From assembly GCA_964502145.1 (NCBI GenBank), contig CAZCVI010000059.1, positions 1-47,508 on the forward strand: DNA of 47,508 bases, given 5' to 3'. The stretch's first letter is position 1, and every line of letters begins with the position of its first letter. Made by a program: the position numbers and the translations under genes. Of this stretch, positions 41,733 through 47,508 are shown piece after piece. The notes beneath the pieces were generated by a model. That model saw only the letters and a list, made by a program, of their open reading frames with translations. It was not told where the DNA came from and made no database searches. The stretch comes from CAZCVI01 sp964502145. GTDB taxonomy: Bacteria; Acidobacteriota; Aminicenantia; UBA2199.

Positions 41733-42884
41733 TTACTTTTTTTTCAAGGTCACGTTGCCATTGATGGTTTTGATATAAATTTTGTGGGTGCCGCCGTTAA
41801 TATTACCCTTGCCATAGATATATTTGCGTGGTGTGCCTTTGCTGTTGTCCCAAGTGTCGGTTTTATTCTGTTGGAGATCAAAGTCGCTGGTAATTTTGTA
41901 GTTTTGGCGGCTGTTCTTGGTGTAAGCCAGTGTAATATCCACGGACATCGACAGTTCAGCCGGGACAGTCAGGGTGATATTCCCGCCCATGGAAGATAAT
42001 GTCACGTCCCGTTTGCCTATTTTTGGGTTGCCAGTCATTGTCACCGCTACATCGCCACCCATAGTCTCGGCTTTAATCCAACCGGAGATATCCTCTACAG
42101 TAATTGTTCCACCCATGGTTTTAGCCACAATGAACTCTTTGGCAGAAATGACATGAATATCGCCGCCCATGGTTTGTATTTTGGCACCGTGGGTGGCTTC
42201 GCTAACATTGATGTCGCCGCCCATGGTGGAAATATTCACGACTTCGCCGGAGGAGTTGCCGGACCTGGATTTGACGTTTTTATAGATGACATTGCCGCCC
42301 ATGGAACTGCCGGACACATCACCCATGATATTTTCCAGCATCACGCGACCGCCCATGGTTTTGACTTTGCCATCCAAGTCTGAATCGGTCAAGGAGATTT
42401 CACCACCCATGGTTTTCATCTCAATCACGCCTTTTAATTGGTTGCCCTTGATATCGCCGCCCATGGTTTTACCGGAAAAATTTCCTTCCACGCCCATGAT
42501 CGTAATGGTTCCGCCCATGGAATCCAATTTCAAATCGTATTTTTTGGGCACCATGAATGCAAATGTGATGGAACCGTTGTTCTTATGCTTCTTGCCGATG
42601 AACTCGGATTTGACGGAAATACCAGTCGACAATTTTTTCACATCAATGTTCCAGTTGTTCTGGTCGCCATTGGAAAACTCGGCTTTTACAGTCACCTTAT
42701 TTTGCTCCCAGCCCTTGATGATCATATTGCCGCCGGATTTAAGATTGATATCCAGTGCCAAGCCGGGTTGTGTGGCCACTTCTTTTTGAAATGAACTCTG
42801 TGCCATGATAAAAACCCCCACGAATGCCAAACCGATTAAACCGATCATCACAAAACTTTTTTTCAATACCATTTTCATTTTCAT
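41733..42884 (-). CDS. Secreted DUF4097 beta-helix protein with TMGG rung repeats
   Basis: The 383-residue protein has a signal peptide (MVLKKSFVMIGLIGLAFVGV region). The helix region carries about nine rungs with a nearly invariant (T/S)MGG turn: SMGGTI, TMGGDI, TMGGEI, TMGGRV, SMGGNV, TMGGDI, TMGGDI, TMGGTI, TMGGDV, SMGGNI. The same turn in the downstream paralogue is SGD. The regular ACCATGGGCGG DNA units suggest rung-by-rung duplication. The start at 42884 follows AAGGAG by about 7 nt; an in-frame ATG at 42941 would add only a Lys/Arg-rich stretch from a purine tract. It is probably first in a two-gene operon. Confidence 0.85.
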   Translation of the reverse strand: MKMKMVLKKSFVMIGLIGLAFVGVFIMAQSSFQKEVATQPGLALDINLKSGGNMIIKGWEQNKVTVKAEFSNGDQNNWNIDVKKLSTGISVKSEFIGKKHKNNGSITFAFMVPKKYDLKLDSMGGTITIMGVEGNFSGKTMGGDIKGNQLKGVIEMKTMGGEISLTDSDLDGKVKTMGGRVMLENIMGDVSGSSMGGNVIYKNVKSRSGNSSGEVVNISTMGGDINVSEATHGAKIQTMGGDIHVISAKEFIVAKTMGGTITVEDISGWIKAETMGGDVAVTMTGNPKIGKRDVTLSSMGGNITLTVPAELSMSVDITLAYTKNSRQNYKITSDFDLQQNKTDTWDNSKGTPRKYIYGKGNINGGTHKIYIKTINGNVTLKKK

Positions 42885-43032
42885 TGTTTGCTCCTTACAC
42901 TTAATTTTTTCTTTTCTTTTTCTTTTCTTTTTCTTTTTCATCTTAATCCTACTTGGAAATTCTTTTGAATTTCACCAGTATGATACCAATATTATAGTAT
43001 TAAAACTCTTGGATTTCGCCCGATATTGTAAT

Positions 43033-44163
43033 TTAGAACGTTTTGATGGGTGTTAAATTGAAATTAGAGACATTTTTGGTGGAGAGCGGGGAGTTTTTCC
43101 AAGCCGCGACAAGCACGAGGAGGCGGTTGTAACTTTTTACACCCTCTTTGATGCCTTGGCCTTTAAGGTAAACATCATTTACAACCTGTCCCAGCTCCAT
43201 CAGGAAACCGCGATAACGCGCCCAATTCTGTTGGATAGCGCGAACATCAGCGCTCACGTCTGGGGGGCACTGTTTCAGTAATGTAGAATATTCCTGGCTG
43301 GATACGCGGTATAGATCGCTGGAAATATACATGAAATAGTGGTAGCACCCGGAGTATTGAATCAAGGGGTTGTGGGAAGACAGACAGGTTAAGTAAGCGA
43401 GAAAATTGGCGGTTCCTTCCTCGCAAAACCCATAACCATGAGCCATTTCATGGGCCAGAGTAAAGGGGATTTCCATGGCTAACAGCGTGGCGGGAACATA
43501 GGCTTCGCCGGTAAAAAAATTATAAAAACCACTCACGCCAAAATACATGGCGGGTTGACCGGGCGCTAAATATCTGCCCCGGACGCGACCGGGAGTGGGG
43601 TAATGGAAAGATTTCAGGACCCGTTCCAGATCACCACGTACTTCTGTTTCCAGGTTTGACCAAACGAAATGTGTGCCCGTCATTTTTCTTTTGGCGTGTA
43701 CCATCATCTTTAAAGCCAATTCTGCTTCGCTACGAATGCGGTTTGAGTCTAACGGTTCCAATTTGAGGTGCAGGTGTTTTTCAATGGGGAGCCGCCAATA
43801 ATTAAAGCCCCAGATGAAATACCCCAGAGCCATCACGATCCCTATTCCCCCTGCTACGGCTAACAGGCCTGCACGCATTCTTTTTTTCCAAGATGTTTTT
43901 TTGTGCGCTTCTTTTTTCGTGTTTTTTTGCCGATACCGCCACCACGTGCCGATTTTCCAGATCACAACGAGAAACAAAAGCACAATCAATGGGTAAAGGA
44001 GTGGAAAAGGAATCAAACCGATAGTATAATCCAAGACATAGCGAATCACCACAAAGATGCCCCGTGAATAAATAGTTTCGGTAATCTCGGGGCTGAGGCT
44101 GAAAATAAAACGCAACAGGAGTGCGCAGAGACCAGCGAAAATACCACAGGTTTTCCAGTTCAT
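43033..44163 (-). CDS. DUF3810 family membrane protein, metalloprotease-like
   Basis: The 376-residue protein has about three N-terminal membrane helices (about 5-22, 50-70, 98-118) and a soluble C-terminal domain. That domain carries a zinc-protease motif, LAHEMAHGYGF (HExxH near residues 240-244), with ANFLAYLTC downstream as a possible third-ligand region containing EEGTANF. DUF3810 proteins have this HExxH arrangement; their substrates are not known. AAGGAAG lies before the ATG. It is the same strand as the two DUF4097 genes but 148 nt upstream of them, with its own leader containing nested inverted repeats. Confidence 0.85.
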   Translation of the reverse strand: MNWKTCGIFAGLCALLLRFIFSLSPEITETIYSRGIFVVIRYVLDYTIGLIPFPLLYPLIVLLFLVVIWKIGTWWRYRQKNTKKEAHKKTSWKKRMRAGLLAVAGGIGIVMALGYFIWGFNYWRLPIEKHLHLKLEPLDSNRIRSEAELALKMMVHAKRKMTGTHFVWSNLETEVRGDLERVLKSFHYPTPGRVRGRYLAPGQPAMYFGVSGFYNFFTGEAYVPATLLAMEIPFTLAHEMAHGYGFCEEGTANFLAYLTCLSSHNPLIQYSGCYHYFMYISSDLYRVSSQEYSTLLKQCPPDVSADVRAIQQNWARYRGFLMELGQVVNDVYLKGQGIKEGVKSYNRLLVLVAAWKNSPLSTKNVSNFNLTPIKTF

Positions 44164-44246
44164 GTTTCTGCTTCCTTTTCGTTATATAATATGCTTTTCT
44201 GGTTTATTTGTTTCATCTTTTTTTTTGGGAATAAGACGCGTATAAC

Positions 44247-44317
44247 CAGCGAAATCTCTATTTTAAACCTAGATTCCGCTGGATATACGATCCTTATATG
44301 CAGCGGAATCTCCTCTT
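44247..44317. other. Three-arm nested inverted repeat
   Basis: The sequence holds CCAGCGAAATCT (44247-44258), AGATTCCGCTGG (44271-44282) and CAGCGGAATCT (44301-44311). The middle arm can pair with either neighbour, so two mutually exclusive hairpins exist, and CCTCTTTTTT follows on the plus strand. On the minus strand the block lies in the leader of the DUF3810 gene, 84 nt before its start. This looks like a switch, but the direction of use is unclear. Confidence 0.5.
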
Positions 44318-44433
44318 TTTTATCACAGTTTACGTATTTTTGCAAGGGGAGGTGGGATTGAAATCATGGGCGAATTGTGGAAATTGGTGTGGACTATATG
44401 GACGTTAAAAATGGACGAGAAAGACGGAACTGG

Positions 44434-44486
44434 CGGCGTCAAGAAACACTTACAAGAAAGAGCTTCTTGACGCCGTTTGTTTTTTT
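44434..44486 (+). terminator. Strong intrinsic-type hairpin with U-tract on the plus strand
   Basis: CGGCGTCAAGAA pairs with TTCTTGACGCCG (12 bp, 18-nt loop) followed by TTTGTTTTTTT on the plus strand. It lies 23 nt past the stop of ettA, which is on the minus strand; in that orientation the hairpin has no U-tract. It may protect the ettA 3' end while terminating plus-strand transcription. Confidence 0.65.
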
Positions 44487-44497
44487 AAAACTTTTGT

Positions 44498-46189
44498 TTA
44501 TTTGAGTTTGCGGTAGTGGATGCGGCTGGGACGATCAGCTTGATGTCCCAAACGACGGTGACGGTCAGCCTCGTAATCGGAGTAATTACCCTCGAACCAA
44601 TATACCTGACTGTCTCCTTCGAAAGCCAATATATGGGTGGCAATTCTGTCTAAGAACCAGCGATCATGAGAGATAATGACAGCACAGCCAGCAAAATCTT
44701 CCAAAGCATCTTCCAGGGCACGCAGGGTGTTAACATCAAGATCATTGGTAGGTTCATCCAATAACAGGACATTGGACTCGCTTTTGACAATGCGGGCCAA
44801 GTGGACACGGTTTCGTTCTCCACCGGATAATACGCCCACTTTTTTCTGTTGGTCGCCACCACTGAAATTAAACCAGGACGCATAAGCGCGTGCATTGATT
44901 TGTTTACCACCCAGGTTGATGATTTCTTGGCTGTCAGAAACAGCTTCCCAAACTGGTTTTTCCGGGTCAAGGGCGTCGCGGTCCTGGTCCACATAGGCCA
45001 GTTTGGCTGATTCACCAATACGAATGGTACCAGTATCCGCAGTTTCTTTGCCCGTTAGTAGTCTGAAGAGAGTTGTTTTACCCGCACCATTAGGACCGAT
45101 GATACCGACGATTCCCGAACGGGGCAGATTAAAAGTTAAATTATCAAACAGCAATTTGTCGCCATAGGATTTGCTGAGTTGATTGGCTTCAATGACCATA
45201 TCACCTAACCGTGGACCTGAAGGAATAAAAAGGCGGGCATCTTCCACGCGTACTGTTTTTTCAGCGTTTAGCAAATTCTCATACGCATTGAGTCTGGCTT
45301 TTCCTTTCGCTTGGCGTGCCCGGGGTGACATGCGCACCCATTCCAACTCGCGGTCCAATTGACGCTTTAGTCGATCAGAGGCTTTGGCTTCATTGGCCAA
45401 ACGTTGTTGTTTTTGTTCTAACCAGGAGGTATAGTTCCCTTTCCAGGGGATACCCTCGCCACGATCCAGTTCCAGAATCCATTGGGCTGCATTATCCAAA
45501 AAGTAGCGGTCATGGGTGACCGCGATAACTGTGCCCTTGTATTCTTTGAGATGCCGCTCTAACCATTGCACCGATTCCGTGTCTAAATGGTTGGTTGGTT
45601 CGTCCAGTAGCAGGATATCCGGTTCTTGCAGTAATAGTCGGCACAGTGCCACCCGTCTTTTCTCACCGCCGGAGAGAGGTGCCACCAATGCGTCTGCCGG
45701 GGGACAGCGCAATGCTTCCATGGCTGTTTCCAGGCGAGCATCAAGGTTCCACGCATCTAAATCTTCCAGTTTTTCTTGGACTGAAGATTGCTTTTCAATC
45801 AACTTTTCCATTGCGTCACCGTCCAGATCGGGATCGGAGAAGCCATCGTTGATCTTATCGAATTCTGCCAGTAAATCAATAATGGGCTGAACTGATTCAG
45901 AAATAACCTCTTTGACTGTTTTTTTTGGGTCCAGGTGGGGTTCTTGTTCTAAATAGCCCAGCGTGAAGTCGCGGGCGGGTATCACTTCGCCGGTAAAATC
46001 TTGGTCAACACCGGCAATAATTTTAAGCAAGCTGCTCTTGCCTGAACCGTTCAGACCGATTACGCCGATTTTGGCGCCATAAAAGAAGGAAAGGGAGATA
46101 TCCTTCAAAACCTGCCGATGCGGCGGGTGGGTGCGGCTGACATTGGACATGGAAAAAATAATTTGTTTATCGTTGGTTACGCGTGCCAT
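44498..46189 (-). CDS. ettA: Energy-dependent translational throttle protein EttA (ABC-F)
   Basis: EttA binds the ribosomal E site and gates entry into elongation according to the ATP/ADP ratio. The 563-residue length fits. Two ATP-binding cassettes are visible: GLNGSGKS at residues 45-52 with LSGGEKRR and LLLDEPTNHLD, and GPNGAGKT with LSGGERNR and LLLDEPTNDLD. Between them are the arm region and the P-site tRNA-interaction linker (WKGNYTSWLEQK to MSPRARQAKGKAR). GAGGGA lies about 7 nt before the ATG, and a consensus promoter is at 46242-46270. Confidence 0.96.
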   Translation of the reverse strand: MARVTNDKQIIFSMSNVSRTHPPHRQVLKDISLSFFYGAKIGVIGLNGSGKSSLLKIIAGVDQDFTGEVIPARDFTLGYLEQEPHLDPKKTVKEVISESVQPIIDLLAEFDKINDGFSDPDLDGDAMEKLIEKQSSVQEKLEDLDAWNLDARLETAMEALRCPPADALVAPLSGGEKRRVALCRLLLQEPDILLLDEPTNHLDTESVQWLERHLKEYKGTVIAVTHDRYFLDNAAQWILELDRGEGIPWKGNYTSWLEQKQQRLANEAKASDRLKRQLDRELEWVRMSPRARQAKGKARLNAYENLLNAEKTVRVEDARLFIPSGPRLGDMVIEANQLSKSYGDKLLFDNLTFNLPRSGIVGIIGPNGAGKTTLFRLLTGKETADTGTIRIGESAKLAYVDQDRDALDPEKPVWEAVSDSQEIINLGGKQINARAYASWFNFSGGDQQKKVGVLSGGERNRVHLARIVKSESNVLLLDEPTNDLDVNTLRALEDALEDFAGCAVIISHDRWFLDRIATHILAFEGDSQVYWFEGNYSDYEADRHRRLGHQADRPSRIHYRKLK

Positions 46190-46241
46190 TGTATTCCCTC
46201 GCTATAAATGTTTTTTTAATTTTTTGTACCTGTAATATTAC

Positions 46242-46270
46242 ACTATACCATAGTTACCATTCGCTGTCAA
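46242..46270 (-). promoter_or_regulatory. ettA promoter
   Basis: On the minus strand TTGACA, 17 nt and TATAGT. It lies 53 nt upstream of the start codon. Confidence 0.75.
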
Positions 46271-46340
46271 AACTTAGCGCACACGCGCAAAAATTCTCGG
46301 AGCGGGGTAAATTTGGGGGTTGTAAATAATCGGGTTTTGG

Positions 46341-46371
46341 TTTACACTTTATTTTCATATATTTTTATAAT
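46341..46371 (+). promoter_or_regulatory. Candidate promoter of the iron-sulfur flavoprotein gene
   Basis: TTTACA, 19 nt and TATAAT on the plus strand, 39 nt before the start codon. The spacing is longer than optimal. Confidence 0.4.
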
Positions 46372-46410
46372 AATCTATTATAACAACAGACTATTAAGGA
46401 GATTGGGTTC

Positions 46411-46992
46411 ATGAAAGTAGTAGCGATTAATGGCAGTGCTCGAAAGGACGGTAATACCGCCCTATTAATTAACCATGTGTTTGGTGAGCTTCGCAAGGAA
46501 GGCATCGAAACAGAGATGATCCAATTGGCAGGAAACGTGATCCGGGGTTGTATGGCTTGCCGGAAATGTTTTGAAAACAAGGATCAACGTTGCGTGGTAA
46601 AAAAAGACCCCATCAACGATTGTATTGCCAAAATGAGCGAGGCGGATGGTATTATCCTGGGTTCGCCCACGTATTTTAGCAATGTCAGTTCCGAGATGAA
46701 AGCGTTAATTGATCGTGCCGGGTTTGTAGCCAGGGCCAATGGTGATCTGTTCAAACGCAAGGTAGGGGCGGCTGTAGTAGCCGTGCGGCGCGTTGGTGGC
46801 ATTTTTGCTTTTGATGCGATCAATCATTTTTTCACTATCAGCCAGATGATTATTCCCGGTTCCAGTTATTGGAATGTAGGTATTGGTCGGGAAGTAGGCG
46901 AAGTGGAAAAGGATGAAGAAGGCATCCGCACGATGGAAACCCTGGGACAGAATATGGCTTGGCTGCTGAAAAAGATTAATAACCAGGGATAA
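46411..46992 (+). CDS. Iron-sulfur flavoprotein / NADPH-dependent FMN reductase family
   Basis: The 193-residue protein has a flavodoxin-like fold. The FMN phosphate loop is NGSARKDGNT (7-16), and GSPTYFSNVSSEMKALIDR forms the second FMN contact. Cysteines C47, C50, C53 and C61 (CX2CX2CX7C) fit the compact 4Fe-4S motif of the archaeal-type iron-sulfur flavoprotein Isf, so electron transfer in anaerobic metabolism or detoxification of oxygen species is likely. AAGGAG lies about 10 nt before the ATG. It is divergent from ettA and is followed by a hairpin. Confidence 0.88.
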   Translation: MKVVAINGSARKDGNTALLINHVFGELRKEGIETEMIQLAGNVIRGCMACRKCFENKDQRCVVKKDPINDCIAKMSEADGIILGSPTYFSNVSSEMKALIDRAGFVARANGDLFKRKVGAAVVAVRRVGGIFAFDAINHFFTISQMIIPGSSYWNVGIGREVGEVEKDEEGIRTMETLGQNMAWLLKKINNQG

Positions 46993-47015
46993 ACGGAAAA
47001 ACACGAATTCAAGAT

Positions 47016-47055
47016 GGTGGAGAATTGCAGGTCACAGGCCGTGCAATTCCCCACC
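47016..47055. terminator. Hairpin between convergent genes
   Basis: GGTGGAGAATTGCA pairs with TGCAATTCCCCACC (14 bp with one mismatch) around a 12-nt loop, between the stops of the flavoprotein gene and the GG-leader precursor. Probably a bidirectional terminator; no U-tract. Confidence 0.55.
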
Positions 47056-47093
47056 AGTTAGAAACTTGATCTGTTTAAATCGCTGAGGTTCGA

Positions 47094-47306
47094 TTATTGA
47101 GTGATTGGGCAAGCCTTTGATACGATTATCCCGCATTTATAAGCAGGAAGGGTGGGACACTGGGGATCCCAGGTATAACATTCTGTACCGCCGTTAATTT
47201 TGGTGTAATAGTATCCACCTTTGACATTTCCTTGTTGCTCTTGTCCAAGAACAGCGATTGTGGCTTTGTTCAGGGTTAACTTCGTAGTGATTTTTTTTGT
47301 TTTCAT
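47094..47306 (-). CDS. GG-leader RiPP precursor, class I lanthipeptide-like (70 aa)
   Basis: The leader MKTKKITTKLTLNKATIAVL continues as GQEQQGNVKGG and ends in a double-glycine site at residues 30-31. This is the style of the TIGR04149 GG-Bacteroidales / class I lanthipeptide leaders (K-L-x-L-N-K-x-T-I). The 39-residue core has four Cys (ECYT, PQCP, YKCG, KACP) and several Thr and Ser, suited to (methyl)lanthionine rings or disulfides. AGGAGG lies about 9 nt before the ATG and a consensus promoter is at 47415-47443. No modification or transport gene is visible; they would lie beyond the right edge or on other loci. Unrelated in sequence to the CCGCDK precursors. Confidence 0.8.
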   Translation of the reverse strand: MKTKKITTKLTLNKATIAVLGQEQQGNVKGGYYYTKINGGTECYTWDPQCPTLPAYKCGIIVSKACPITQ

Positions 47307-47414
47307 GGTGATACTCCTCCTGTTTATTTGATAGATTTATATGGACAGATATAGGTTGAATAGTTGTGAGATGCAACGGTTGGATGACGTTTCGGTCTTT
47401 TTTTTGCATAAATT

Positions 47415-47443
47415 ATTGTAATACCATTCAAGACAAATGTCAA
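47415..47443 (-). promoter_or_regulatory. Promoter of the GG-leader precursor
   Basis: On the minus strand TTGACA, 17 nt and TACAAT, giving a leader of about 100 nt before the precursor ATG. This is one of the best promoter matches in the window. Confidence 0.75.
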
Positions 47444-47508
47444 TACTTAAACGTGTATCTATTCAGTTTTTTGGCAATAGGAATTGATAAGATTCCTATA
47501 AGTCTCGA

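Noticed and set aside
42885..42941. Longer start for the TMGG protein (MKKKKKRKRK...)
   Set aside because: The extension comes from a homopurine tract; AAGGAG precedes the start at 42884.

Overview
The window is one contiguous stretch of bacterial chromosome at moderate GC, with mostly standard Shine-Dalgarno and sigma70-type signals. I saw no rRNA, tRNA, transposase or phage gene, and no CRISPR array. The housekeeping genes are bacterial: prfB, ettA, rmuC and an ATP-type pckA. Secreted DUF4097 beta-helix proteins, a pseudopilin-like fusion, a six-bladed propeller and RiPP precursors sit beside a giant NRPS. Together with 9-nt repeats inside the NRPS, this mix reminds me of Candidatus Aminicenantes (former OP8). 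That placement is inference from gene style, not from a search.

Left arm (1-4150). A palindromic repeat element is followed by a compact minus-strand RiPP operon: an RRE-fused radical SAM/SPASM maturase, a 48-residue precursor, a secreted six-bladed propeller and a second 48-residue precursor. Both precursors end in MCCGCDK, and each is followed by a GC-rich hairpin. A small hypothetical gene and an inverted-repeat element built from 9-nt units come next.

4151-8425 (plus strand). This holds a secreted pseudopilin-like fusion protein, then a DUF115/MptE-like protein whose stop overlaps the GTG start of an ECF sigma factor.

8460-31676 (minus strand). One uninterrupted 7738-residue NRPS fills 23.2 kb. 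It has seven C-A-T modules plus a terminal C domain, with no epimerase, thioesterase or reductase. Specificity codes read by eye suggest Ile - ? - Pro - ? - Asp - ? - (possibly basic). Five of the seven A domains carry a proline-rich linker of 9-nt tandem repeats just before core motif A3. One also has a 9-nt repeat just before motif A7. Modules 6 and 7 look like a recent duplication whose substrate-pocket subdomains were replaced.

31.8-38 kb. A second inverted-repeat element lies between the divergent promoters of the NRPS and a gene that looks ATP-grasp-like. Then come pckA, a small lipoprotein, a membrane thioredoxin with a zinc ribbon, and a small secreted protein.

38-47.5 kb. This contains rmuC, prfB (apparently leaderless and without the usual programmed frameshift), two DUF4097 proteins with highly regular rung repeats, a DUF3810 membrane metalloprotease-like protein, ettA and an iron-sulfur flavoprotein. 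At the right edge is a precursor with a lanthipeptide-type GG leader. The window therefore holds three peptide natural-product elements: the rSAM RiPP operon, the NRPS and the GG-leader precursor.
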